Source: Thaumarchaeota archaeon 13_1_20CM_2_39_20
Lineage (GTDB): Archaea; Thermoproteota; Nitrososphaeria; Nitrososphaerales; Nitrosopumilaceae
Length of the DNA stretch: 63,005 nucleotides
Assembly: GCA_001920395.1 (NCBI GenBank)
Contig: MNJS01000042.1
Location: 1-63,005 of the forward strand
Direction: 5' to 3'
Shown here: positions 17,888-25,930 of the stretch, one piece after another
Layout of the letters: each line of letters starts with the position of its first letter
How positions within the stretch are numbered: position 1 is the first letter of the stretch
The notes under the pieces: model-generated
What the model saw: only the letters and a program-made list of their open reading frames with translations
Databases searched by the model: none
What the model was told of the DNA's origin: nothing
Made by a program: the position numbers and the translations under genes

Positions 17888-17932
17888 CTTTTACCAAACA
17901 ATTAAAACATAAGAGATAATCAAACATCTGAC

Positions 17933-19039
17933 ATGTCTGATAAACTTGAATTCTATATAACTGATGAGACTCTTCAAAAAATGCTTTCTATTAAAAAAGA
18001 GATGGGGTACGAAGAAAAGGAATGGGATGAATGGTTTAATCATATCTTAAAGATAATCTTCTCACCAAAAACTAACCAAAGCGAAATAGAAAAAGTAATG
18101 GAAAAAATGTATTATGATAGGCTATATGAAAACTGGGTATCAAATTTTGCATTAAATTTACACCATGTCTGGAATGAATCTTCTGCTAAAGATTTAGATC
18201 CTTCAAATAATACTGAATATGAAAAAGAAAATAATTCTGCAATAGTAATAGGTAGTGGCCCTTCTGTTAAGAAACACCGACACTTGGAGTTACTTGCTAA
18301 TAGTGATTACAAAGGAACAATAATCTGTTGTGACAGTGCATTAAGAAACGCATTGAATGCAGGTGTCACTCCTGATAAATTCCCGACATTTTATGTTACT
18401 ACTATTGATACTGATCAGATTATTAGAAAATACTATGATGATCCCATTGTAGATGCATATGGAAAAAAAATCAAAGGAATTTTTTCGACGGTTGTAAATC
18501 CTTTGGTAACTGAACACGCTAGAAAAGCAGGAATCAAGATCTATTGGCTTCACTCTCTCTTTGACTATAATGAGGGAAAGAAATCATTTAATCAAATATC
18601 TGCTCTTATGGTACGTGCAAGAAAACAGAGGGGACTACCTGCGATCCAAACTGGTGGAAATGTAGGTACCTCTTCATGGTTTATTGCATGGCAAATTCTA
18701 AAATGTGGACTAGTTGGTTTAATAGGAATAAATCATAGTTGGGACGAAGAGACCCCATTAGTAGACATTATTTCACATGGATCAGGATTAAATCATACGG
18801 AAATAGATAGAAATAGCTCTGCATTTGAAAAATTATTTCCAAAAATATACAACCCTGAATTTAATTGTCATTGCATTTTAGATCCATATTTCCAATATTA
18901 TAGTAATGCACTAAAGGATTTTATCGCGCGTTCTCCTACATGGGTAACCACAATTAATGCAACAGAAGGAGGTTGTATATTCGGTAAGCGAATAACATGC
19001 ACTAAATTTGCAGAATTTCTACAAAAATACAATAAATGA
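17933..19039 (+). CDS. DUF115 / MptE-like protein, possible Maf-type glycosyltransferase
   Basis: This 368-residue protein has a central Rossmann-like DUF115 domain: AIVIGSGPSVKKHRHLE at about residue 103, TIICCDSALRNALNAGV, FYVTTIDTDQ, AIQTGGNVGTSSWFIAWQI and LVGLIGINHSW. DUF115 is shared by archaeal 6-hydroxymethylpterin diphosphokinase (MptE) and bacterial Maf proteins, which transfer pseudaminic or legionaminic acid to flagellin. It sits inside a nonulosonate-like cluster and is longer than MptE (about 220-250 residues). A Maf-like transferase is therefore the more attractive reading; this is inference from context. Confidence 0.7.
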   Translation: MSDKLEFYITDETLQKMLSIKKEMGYEEKEWDEWFNHILKIIFSPKTNQSEIEKVMEKMYYDRLYENWVSNFALNLHHVWNESSAKDLDPSNNTEYEKENNSAIVIGSGPSVKKHRHLELLANSDYKGTIICCDSALRNALNAGVTPDKFPTFYVTTIDTDQIIRKYYDDPIVDAYGKKIKGIFSTVVNPLVTEHARKAGIKIYWLHSLFDYNEGKKSFNQISALMVRARKQRGLPAIQTGGNVGTSSWFIAWQILKCGLVGLIGINHSWDEETPLVDIISHGSGLNHTEIDRNSSAFEKLFPKIYNPEFNCHCILDPYFQYYSNALKDFIARSPTWVTTINATEGGCIFGKRITCTKFAEFLQKYNK

Positions 19040-19068
19040 ACCATTTTGTAATATAAAATTGAGATCAA

Positions 19069-19076
19069 ATTAAATA
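19069..19076 (+). promoter_or_regulatory. TATA-like box for the gene at 19102
   Basis: attaaata lies about 29 nt before the TTG start of the radical SAM gene and supports that start as leaderless. Confidence 0.5.
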
Positions 19077-19101
19077 CCTGAAATGCGGCATTGTTTACAG
19101 T

Positions 19102-20760
19102 TTGAAAGTACTCTTTATTGTACCAGAAATTAGATTAGATGACAAACCATATCATTTTCCATTTTGGGCTGGTATCCTTGCCGCAATTGCAGAAAAAAAA
19201 GGCGTTCAAGTAGGTATTCTTGATTTAAATGCCTTGAGAGACAAATTCAAAGGGAAATTAGTTCCAAATGAAGTCATTTCCGAAGAAATTTCTCTTGAAA
19301 ATTGGGATTTAATTGGCATCGGCGGTTTAACAACGACTTATTCAAGGATCAAACAATTGATTCTGCTTATACGAAAATCTGCACCAGAAGCTATAATTCT
19401 GTCAGGAGGCGGATGGGCTACCTATAATCCTGACGAGATCTTACAGCTAGTACCAGAAATTGCCATGATATGTATAGGTGAAGGTGAAGAAACTTTTTCA
19501 GAAATATGTGATGAAATAATTAGTGGAAGACGAAATTTTGAAAAAGTAAAAGGTTTATGCGTAAACAACAAAGGCAAAATCCAATTTACTGAACCACGTG
19601 CACTGATTTCTGATCTTGATACAATTCCTTATCCAGCATATCATCTTATGGAAACAGAAATTTATTTCAAATATTCATCGCTTCCGCTATCTGTAGAATC
19701 TTATAATGCAAAGAGAAGAGCATCAACTGTATGGGAGAGAGGATGCCCAAGAGGATGTACATTCTGCTCCCATAATGGTATGTCACGTGGCGATCTACAG
19801 AATATCTATGGTAGAGGAGATAGAAAAGAAGGCGAAAAAATAGTACGATTGGCTGATCTAGCGAATAGTACCTTCCAACTACCAGCTCGTTGGCCAACCC
19901 CAAAATATGCTGTAGATAATGTAAAGATGTTAAAAGAAAAGTATGAGGTTGATTTTATTTCTATACTAGATGAAAACATGACAAGTAACATAAAATGGAC
20001 AAAAGAATTTTGTAGATTGTATGTAGAGGAAGGACTACATGAGAAAATAAAGTGGGGAACACTTGGGGATGCCCCTAGTGTAGCGGTACAACCTGGAATA
20101 GTCAAAATAATGAAAGATGCTGGATGTGTTTATATCTCATTTGGATTTGAGTCAGCGTCAGATAAGGTGTTAAATCAAGATATTGGCAAAGGACAGTTAC
20201 AAATTCATGAACAAAAGACTATTGATACTGTAAAAAATGTGAAATTGACTCCTCTGGCAACTTTTATGATTGGAAATCCACATGAAAATATTAACGATCT
20301 AATGGAAACAGTCACTTTCTGGATAAAAAATAATATCGAGGTAGACCCCTTCATATGCACTCCCTATGTAGGTAGTCCATTGTATTATACCTACAAAGAT
20401 TTCATATTGCAACAATATGACGAACGTTTGAAATTGGCAGCTAGCGGAAAATATAAGGTAAGTGATGAATTAATTGAGAAATGGAAAATGAGAGCACTAG
20501 ACAAATTCATGAATGAATGTGGGGATGCAACACAATACACGGCTACAGTTAGCCAATACTTTACAATACCAGAATTGTTTGCACTAAAGCGTTTTATGTA
20601 TAAAAAAGACTTGAAAAGAATTTTGCAAATGGCTCATCAAAGATATGATCAAACTGGATTAGAACAATGGCATCATGATCCAAAATGGTCAAAATATTGT
20701 AACATATGTAAGGCAAAAGACGAATTAGGTTCTACATTGGAAGTGCCATTGAACAGATAA
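19102..20760 (+). CDS. B12-binding-domain radical SAM protein
   Basis: This 552-residue protein has an N-terminal cobalamin-binding-like Rossmann domain (PEIRLDDKPYHFPFWAGILAA, LIGIGGLTTTYSRI, ILSGGGWATYNPDEIL; residues 1-150). A radical SAM core follows, with the cluster motif C-PRG-C-TF-C (Cys215, Cys219, Cys222). The later FGFESASDKVL and ATFMIGNPHENINDLMETV are typical of the class B family. Such enzymes catalyse methylations, ring contractions or rearrangements at unactivated carbons. Being beside the DUF115 and NulO genes, it may modify the sugar carbon skeleton or a linked lipid. The substrate is unknown. Confidence 0.8.
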   Translation: MKVLFIVPEIRLDDKPYHFPFWAGILAAIAEKKGVQVGILDLNALRDKFKGKLVPNEVISEEISLENWDLIGIGGLTTTYSRIKQLILLIRKSAPEAIILSGGGWATYNPDEILQLVPEIAMICIGEGEETFSEICDEIISGRRNFEKVKGLCVNNKGKIQFTEPRALISDLDTIPYPAYHLMETEIYFKYSSLPLSVESYNAKRRASTVWERGCPRGCTFCSHNGMSRGDLQNIYGRGDRKEGEKIVRLADLANSTFQLPARWPTPKYAVDNVKMLKEKYEVDFISILDENMTSNIKWTKEFCRLYVEEGLHEKIKWGTLGDAPSVAVQPGIVKIMKDAGCVYISFGFESASDKVLNQDIGKGQLQIHEQKTIDTVKNVKLTPLATFMIGNPHENINDLMETVTFWIKNNIEVDPFICTPYVGSPLYYTYKDFILQQYDERLKLAASGKYKVSDELIEKWKMRALDKFMNECGDATQYTATVSQYFTIPELFALKRFMYKKDLKRILQMAHQRYDQTGLEQWHHDPKWSKYCNICKAKDELGSTLEVPLNR

Positions 20761-20812
20761 AATATTGCTTGTACAATTTATCTTTCAAATACATACGTTG
20801 TGATAACATTAC

Positions 20813-21511
20813 TCATACTTTGATTTGTGTAGCTAGGTTAATCAGATGTATTGACTCTTTCAAATCTTTGTAATCAAAACTTACATTATTATCGATAAAA
20901 TTTTTTGACTTGTCTGCAGTGAGATGAATTTCTAGTATGTTTGTACCCATTACAGCTGCCACTACTGGTGCGATTATTTCAGGACAATGATTAGAAAAAC
21001 CATCAAATTCTCTTATATTTCTAAAATCCAAATCAGAGAGACTGCATGGATATTTTGGAACAACATATAACCACTTTATCTGCTTGTGGCCAAAATACTT
21101 TGTACCTTTTGGCGATCTTTGAGAGCTTACAAGAATTTCTTTACCTGTTTTTAAAACTCGTTCTAATAATTCAGTTGTTTTTCCTTCTAATAACGGTCTA
21201 CCATCAAACTCTCGTATTTTGAATCTAGACACATATGGTTCTAGAATTCCTACTGCATCTGGGTACATGGGGGTGCAAAACCATTCTATTCCAACGGATT
21301 TAGCTAATTCATTTATGGTTTCTACATTACGCTTTGTTATTGAAGAGTTCATTAAACGAGATTTTTCAGAATGGTTCTTTACGATGTTTTCATCAAAGGA
21401 TTGAAACTTTACTGCATTACATCCACACTCTTTAGCCCTAGTAATCATAGATTTTGCTAAATCAAAACTACCATCCCAATTTACTCCTATTTCAGCGACC
21501 ACAAAAACCAT
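20813..21511 (-). CDS. Short NeuB-like nonulosonic acid synthase
   Basis: This 232-residue protein matches the TIM-barrel half of NeuB-type synthases, which condense PEP with an N-acyl amino-hexose. AEIGVNWDG with Glu7, NAVKFQSF with Lys35, VVPKYPCSLSDLD, FDGFSNHCPE with His175 and ILEIHLTADK with His196 correspond to the PEP- and metal-binding motifs. It is markedly shorter than NeuB/SpsE (about 340): the C-terminal SAF (antifreeze-like) domain is absent, and the usual NHxG is NWDG. It may be a divergent synthase or a lineage variant. Divergent transcription with the NeuC-like gene (80-bp gap) ties the two together. Confidence 0.75.
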   Translation of the reverse strand: MVFVVAEIGVNWDGSFDLAKSMITRAKECGCNAVKFQSFDENIVKNHSEKSRLMNSSITKRNVETINELAKSVGIEWFCTPMYPDAVGILEPYVSRFKIREFDGRPLLEGKTTELLERVLKTGKEILVSSQRSPKGTKYFGHKQIKWLYVVPKYPCSLSDLDFRNIREFDGFSNHCPEIIAPVVAAVMGTNILEIHLTADKSKNFIDNNVSFDYKDLKESIHLINLATQIKV

Positions 21512-21530
21512 GCCATCGCTATTTGATTAT

Positions 21531-21540
21531 TATATAAAAA
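21531..21540 (-). promoter_or_regulatory. TATA-like box for the NeuB-like gene
   Basis: On the minus strand tttttatata lies about 23 nt before the ATG at 21511, fitting a leaderless or nearly leaderless transcript. Confidence 0.5.
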
Positions 21541-21560
21541 TGTGAACCTGTTCAAATGCT

Positions 21561-21569
21561 CATATATTG
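21561..21569 (+). promoter_or_regulatory. TATA-like box for the NeuC-like gene
   Basis: catatattg is centred about 26 nt before the ATG at 21591. This spacing favours 21591 over the in-frame TTG at 21567, which would lie inside the box. Confidence 0.5.
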
Positions 21570-21590
21570 TTAATTTGTCTTCATATCAAG

Positions 21591-22739
21591 ATGAAAAGAA
21601 GAATTTCTGTTACCACTGGTACTAGAGCAGAATATGGCATATTAAGGCCAGTCTTACAAAAAATTCAAGCTAGTAAAAAATTACAATTGCATCTCATAGT
21701 AACTGGAACACATTTGTCAAAAAAACACGGTCTTACTATAAATGAAATCAAAAAAGATGGATTTCAAATACATGCTTCAATAGATATGACGCCAAAAGGG
21801 GATTCCGCATATTTTATGGCTACCACACTGGGTAAAAGCATAGTAGAATTCTCCAAAGTTTTTAAAAATCTAAAACCAGATATCAATTTGGTTTTGGGTG
21901 ATCGGGATGAAATGTTGGCTTCTACCATAGCTGCATATCATATGAATATACCAAACGCACACATTCATGGCGGAGATAAATCTCAGGGTGGAATAGATGA
22001 ATACAATCGACATGCAATTACCAAGATGTCCAACATTCACTTTGCAGCTACTAAAAAGAGCTATGAGAGGGTCATAAAAATGGGAGAAAATCCAAAAACC
22101 GTATTTCTTACAGGCTCTCCTAGCATGGATGAAATAATTAATAACAAAATTACTTCTCGACAGAATTTGCAAAAACATTATCCGTTCAGATTTGCTGGAA
22201 ATGAAATTTTACTAGTACAACATTCCGTAACGACCCAGTCTGAATTAAGTGGAAAACATATGCGATCTACATTAGATGCTATAGTGAAGACAAAAAGACC
22301 GACTATTGCTATTGCCCCAAATTCTGATGCTGGAAGTAGAGCAATTTTTGGTTACCTTAGACTGTATTCTAAAAAGTATCCTTTCATCAAGGTATATCCT
22401 TCAATACCAAGAAGCGACTATTTGGGAATGATCAAATATTGCGGTGTTCTCATAGGTAACTCAAGCAGTGGCATGATAGACGCAAGTTATTTCAATACTC
22501 CTGTAGTAAACATTGGTATTAGGCAGAAAGGCAGGGAAAGGGCCAAGAACGTAATAGATGTATGTGAGGGAAACCCAAGTTCAATTTATCGCGCAATACT
22601 TAGAGCGTTTCATATAAAGAGAAGAAAACTTTCAAATGAATACATTTACGGTAATGGTAACGCATCAAAAAAAATTATCAGTTGCCTTGAAAAAATTCAT
22701 CTTAACACAGACTTAATCCAGAAACAAATATTCTATTAG
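21591..22739 (+). CDS. NeuC/LegG-like hydrolysing UDP-sugar 2-epimerase
   Basis: This protein of about 382 residues has the GT-B-like epimerase fold: VTTGTRAEYGILRPVL, LIVTGTHLSKKHG, INLVLGDRDEMLASTIAA, HIHGGDKSQGGIDEYNRHAI and the C-terminal GNSSSGMIDASYF. TGTRAEYG and HIHGG...DE-x-NRHAI are signatures of the hydrolysing type (NeuC, NnaA, LegG), which releases the free 2-epimerised amino sugar for the PEP condensation. It therefore supplies the substrate for the adjacent divergent NeuB-like enzyme. The ATG at 21591 is preferred for its TATA-like box. The acetyltransferase starts 2 bp after the stop. Confidence 0.88.
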   Translation: MKRRISVTTGTRAEYGILRPVLQKIQASKKLQLHLIVTGTHLSKKHGLTINEIKKDGFQIHASIDMTPKGDSAYFMATTLGKSIVEFSKVFKNLKPDINLVLGDRDEMLASTIAAYHMNIPNAHIHGGDKSQGGIDEYNRHAITKMSNIHFAATKKSYERVIKMGENPKTVFLTGSPSMDEIINNKITSRQNLQKHYPFRFAGNEILLVQHSVTTQSELSGKHMRSTLDAIVKTKRPTIAIAPNSDAGSRAIFGYLRLYSKKYPFIKVYPSIPRSDYLGMIKYCGVLIGNSSSGMIDASYFNTPVVNIGIRQKGRERAKNVIDVCEGNPSSIYRAILRAFHIKRRKLSNEYIYGNGNASKKIISCLEKIHLNTDLIQKQIFY

Positions 22740-22741
22740 AT

Positions 22742-23149
22742 ATGTTGAAAAAAACTGGTAAAAAATGGACCAAACCAGTAATCAAGCATAGTAAACTTAA
22801 TCAATATAATTACATTGTACAGTATCCAGAAAATCTTAAGCTAGGAAGAAACTTCGATATAGGAACCTTCACTTACATAAATGCTAATTATGGAGTAGAA
22901 ATAGATGATAACGTACAGATCGGCTCTCATTGTGCAATTTATTCACATTCTACAATTGATAATAAGAAAGGAAAAGTCATACTTGAGAAAAACAGTAAGA
23001 TTGGAACTCATAGCACAATAATGCCAAGAGTGAGACTTGGAGAAAACTCGATCGTAGGTGCATATTCATTTGTAAACAAAAACATCCCTAAAAACCAACT
23101 GTGGGTAGGAGTTCCAGCAAAATTTTTGCGCAAAATTAAAAAACATTAG
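22742..23149 (+). CDS. Left-handed beta-helix (hexapeptide) acyltransferase
   Basis: This 135-residue protein is made of hexapeptide repeats: NLKLGRNFDIGTF, GVEIDDNVQIGSHCAIYSH, ILEKNSKIGTHSTIMPRVRLG and ENSIVGAYSFVNKNIP, ending with WVGVPAKFLRKI, the classic C-terminus of sugar O/N-acetyltransferases. It starts 2 bp after the NeuC-like stop and is clearly co-transcribed with it. The likely role is N- or O-acetylation of the amino sugar (the LegH/PseH role, though those enzymes are usually GNAT fold) or O-acetylation of the finished acid. Confidence 0.82.
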   Translation: MLKKTGKKWTKPVIKHSKLNQYNYIVQYPENLKLGRNFDIGTFTYINANYGVEIDDNVQIGSHCAIYSHSTIDNKKGKVILEKNSKIGTHSTIMPRVRLGENSIVGAYSFVNKNIPKNQLWVGVPAKFLRKIKKH

Positions 23150-23181
23150 TTAATTTAGGAGTAAAAGCGAGTTTATCTGAT

Positions 23182-23463
23182 TTGTCAAGTAAAGACATTG
23201 TTGCAGGTCTTGGAGAAATAGGCAAACCTATACTTCAACTCCTGAGCAGGGCAGAACCTGCAGTAGGCTATGATGGCAACGAAAAATTGTTGAAAAAGTA
23301 TGGTGTCAAAACCTATCACACTAGAACTAGCTAAAATTGTAGTTGATACTTCATACTATGGATGGCTTATCACATATGCCCAGCTTAGTAACATGATTGC
23401 AATCAAGAATAACATTGATTATGACGAGATGTGGTCTTTCGCAGATGAAATACACAAGCAATT
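23182..23463 (+). pseudogene. Decayed nucleotide-sugar dehydrogenase-like remnant
   Basis: From a TTG at 23182 the frame reads MSSKDIVAGLGEIGKPILQLL and GYDGNEKLLKKYG, a Rossmann N-terminus with GLGEIG as in UDP/GDP-sugar dehydrogenase-like proteins, but it stops at 23334. In another frame, from about 23315, TLELAKIVVDTSYYGWLITY and IDYDEMWSFADEIHKQ look like the helical C-terminal part of the same kind of protein. The middle is missing, so I infer an internal deletion plus frameshift. The fragment ends abruptly at about 23463, where an antisense nucleotidyltransferase fragment begins. Family assignment is by eye. Confidence 0.55.
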
Positions 23464-23579
23464 CCAATCTCACCATACAGAGCATCAAAGCTTGCTTTAG
23501 AGCAATCTATCGCTATATCTTTTGTCATGGGAAACAGTCTTACGCCTCTTCTAGCTGCAGTAATAACAGCCTTGATCAT
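23455..23579 (-). pseudogene. Truncated sugar-1-phosphate nucleotidyltransferase start
   Basis: On the minus strand an ATG at 23579 opens MIKAVITAARRGVRLFPMTK, the unmistakable N-terminus of glucose-1-phosphate nucleotidyltransferases (GalU/RmlA type). The glycine of the usual AAGxGTRL loop is changed to AARRGVRL, and similarity is lost after about 40 residues, where the dehydrogenase-like remnant on the other strand begins. Intact enzymes are around 250-300 residues, so this is a dead fragment. The plus-strand frame over the same bases, which looks like a membrane protein, is a shadow. Confidence 0.65.
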
Positions 23580-23658
23580 ATTAACACCGATTATCCTAGC
23601 TAAAATGGTTTTCCCAGAAATACAATACATACTACATTGAGAACAAAGAATCTAAATT

Positions 23659-24669
23659 TTAGAGGCGATCCTTGATGAAGTCAATTGAATCAATAGGTGT
23701 AGGATCTATTTTTGATAATATTGCTCTGTAGATACTAGTGTAATCCAGTCGGTAAATGAGATTGATCAGTTTGGATAATATGCTCCCTTTTACAGACTGT
23801 ACTTCCCGATAATCTATCTTGTTCTCGTAAAAATATTCCTTGAGTATCTTCCATCTTTCTTTAGTCTTGACATAATCGTCCTCGCCTTCCAAGAGAATGG
23901 GCATAACGTTTTCGTGCTTTTCCCATGCCACTATTCCGTTATGGCATGCCTCAATCACATCCTCTATCATAGCATGGGTCTTGGCATTTTCTTGAATCGA
24001 ATTCTTGAACCTGACTGCTGCAGCCTGAAATCCAAATGGATAGTAAATTATGGGTATGCCAGTGATCCATTTTGCTAGAGTTAGGGAGGGGTTATTTTGT
24101 GTCAGATTTGCAGAAGAAATCTCTTTTGCACTTTTTTCAAGTTTATTAATAGAGTCTGCAATATCATGTTTCTTAACAGATATCACAGGACTCATAACTC
24201 TCAAAATGCTGTATAAGAATTTAGGAAAGGAAGCCCGAGGTGAATGCAATTGTTGTATGTTCCTGTGTTCTATCTTGTGTTTACTACAGTAATTCTGCAT
24301 CTTCCCGCCTGATGAAAAAGCAATTACATTGCACTTTAACTTACGTGCAGCATCCAGAACAGTGAGCGTTTCTACGGTATTTCCAGATATGCTCGTTGTG
24401 AGTACGAGAGTATTACTGTCAACTGTACTTGGCAAATGATAACCTTTTACAACTGCAACATGAAGGTTAGTTTTAGATAATATGGCAGAAAAGATATCTC
24501 CAAGTGCTCCGGATCCGCCCATTCCAGCAAATACAATATGATCTATATTCCTAAAATCCACAGTTTCTTGGTCAGAGTCATAGGATTCTTTTGCAATCTC
24601 AGGCCATGCATCGTATACTCTATACATCTCTGAAAGGTCGTACTTTTTCAGCGTTGCAAGACTAATCAA
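23659..24669 (-). CDS. Bifunctional phosphoglucose/phosphomannose isomerase
   Basis: This 336-residue SIS-domain protein has the sugar-isomerase phosphate-binding loop IVFAGMGGSGALGDIFSAIL (about residues 46-65) and LVLTTSISGNTVETLTVL, followed by PRASFPKFLYSIL. This pattern matches archaeal PGI/PMI enzymes, which interconvert glucose-6-P, fructose-6-P and mannose-6-P. The enzyme feeds hexose phosphates into nucleotide-sugar synthesis and so fits at the end of the glycan island. The start ATG at 24669 gives a full-length N-terminus. The downstream neighbour is the degraded region at 23182-23579. Confidence 0.85.
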   Translation of the reverse strand: MISLATLKKYDLSEMYRVYDAWPEIAKESYDSDQETVDFRNIDHIVFAGMGGSGALGDIFSAILSKTNLHVAVVKGYHLPSTVDSNTLVLTTSISGNTVETLTVLDAARKLKCNVIAFSSGGKMQNYCSKHKIEHRNIQQLHSPRASFPKFLYSILRVMSPVISVKKHDIADSINKLEKSAKEISSANLTQNNPSLTLAKWITGIPIIYYPFGFQAAAVRFKNSIQENAKTHAMIEDVIEACHNGIVAWEKHENVMPILLEGEDDYVKTKERWKILKEYFYENKIDYREVQSVKGSILSKLINLIYRLDYTSIYRAILSKIDPTPIDSIDFIKDRL

Positions 24670-24810
24670 CTAATCAGTTGAAGAATGATTGCAATATAAT
24701 GTTTAATTGGCTATTATTGGCACATTTTGGTTAGGCCGAGTAGGACTTCAGAGGGTCTGGCAAAGAATACTATATCTAAATCGAAAATGCGGCTTCTGTG
24801 GATTTGAATG

Positions 24811-24818
24811 ATATATAG
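24811..24818 (+). promoter_or_regulatory. TATA-like box for the MtnA-type gene
   Basis: atatatag is centred about 28 nt before the ATG at 24842, the normal spacing for a leaderless archaeal mRNA. Confidence 0.45.
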
Positions 24819-24841
24819 CACAGTTTCTTAAGCTTCGATAT

Positions 24842-25897
24842 ATGGAAAGTAAGATTCATTCAAGCCTTAGGACGGTAGAATGGAAGGATAATACGGTTGT
24901 TATGATTGACCAAACAAAATTACCAAATGATCTTGTTTATGTAAAATTCACTGATTACCGAGAGATTGCAGATGCAATACGAAATCTTGTTGTCAGAGGA
25001 GCACCAGCAATCGGAGTCTCAGGTGCCTTTGGATTAGCGCTTGAGGTTTTGCAAAGTAATGCAACGACAAAAGAAGATCTATTATCGGATCTGGAGCAAG
25101 CAAGAAAGGTTCTCCACGAAACAAGACCAACTGCAGTGAATCTCGCATGGGGTCTTGAAAGGATAATGCAGGTTGCAAAGTCAGGAAAAGATGTTTTGAA
25201 TATCAAGGAATCTGTTGTTGAAGAGGCAAAAAGGATGGCAGATGAAGATATCCAAGTAAACATGCGTATGGGAAAATATGGCGCTCAACTATTCAGTGAC
25301 AATGATACTATAATGACTCATTGCAATGCTGGTGCATTAGCTACGGTCGGTTACGGAACAGCTCTTGGAGTGATTCGTGCTACCAAGGAAAGTGGAAAAA
25401 AGATCACGGTAATAGCAACTGAGACAAGACCAGTTATGCAAGGTTCAAGACTTACTGTATTTGAGCTAAAACATGACGGTATAGACGTTAGCTTGATACC
25501 AGATACTGCGGTTGGTTATGCTATGGCCCGAGGATTGGTTTCTAAAGTGATTGTAGGCGCCGACAGGATTCTACATACCGGGCATGTCTACAATAAGATA
25601 GGAACATATCAAATTGCTATAATGGCAAAAGAACACAAAATTCCGTTTTATGTGGCTGCTCCGCTTTCGACCTTTGACTTGAAGAGTAGACCAGAAGACG
25701 TTATAATAGAGCAGAGAAAGGCAAGTGAGGTAACGACATTAGCGGGAAAAAAGACTGCACCTGACGGTATCAATGTAATTAATCCCGCATTTGATATGAC
25801 TCCACCTGAGCTAATAAGCGGAATTATAACAGAAATAGGCATAGCAAAACCACCTCTTGAGGAATCAATCAAAAAATTATTCGAATCAAAGCTGTAA
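24842..25897 (+). CDS. mtnA: S-methyl-5-thioribose-1-phosphate isomerase (MtnA family)
   Basis: This 351-residue protein is of the eIF2B-like isomerase family. LRTVEWKDNTVVMIDQTKLP, IRNLVVRGAPAIGVSGAFGL (about residues 46-65), TRPTAVNLAWGLERI, MTHCNAGALATVGYGTALGV with the catalytic cysteine, ETRPVMQGSRLT and IVGADRI with the catalytic aspartate are all present. MtnA isomerises methylthioribose-1-phosphate in the methionine salvage route. Archaeal relatives can also act on ribose-1,5-bisphosphate in AMP degradation, but the RGAPAIGV and N-terminal pattern favour MtnA. The next gene, the MIP18-PqqD fusion, starts 33 bp downstream on the same strand. Confidence 0.88.
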   Translation: MESKIHSSLRTVEWKDNTVVMIDQTKLPNDLVYVKFTDYREIADAIRNLVVRGAPAIGVSGAFGLALEVLQSNATTKEDLLSDLEQARKVLHETRPTAVNLAWGLERIMQVAKSGKDVLNIKESVVEEAKRMADEDIQVNMRMGKYGAQLFSDNDTIMTHCNAGALATVGYGTALGVIRATKESGKKITVIATETRPVMQGSRLTVFELKHDGIDVSLIPDTAVGYAMARGLVSKVIVGADRILHTGHVYNKIGTYQIAIMAKEHKIPFYVAAPLSTFDLKSRPEDVIIEQRKASEVTTLAGKKTAPDGINVINPAFDMTPPELISGIITEIGIAKPPLEESIKKLFESKL

Positions 25898-25930
25898 GGT
25901 ATTTATTTCATTGCTGAATGAAATGAGCTC

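Noticed and set aside
23397-23637. Plus-strand frame with a membrane-protein-like tail (MGNSLTPLLAAVITALIILT)
   Set aside because: It lies exactly opposite the minus-strand nucleotidyltransferase N-terminus (MIKAVITAARRG), which explains the hydrophobic pattern; it is a shadow.
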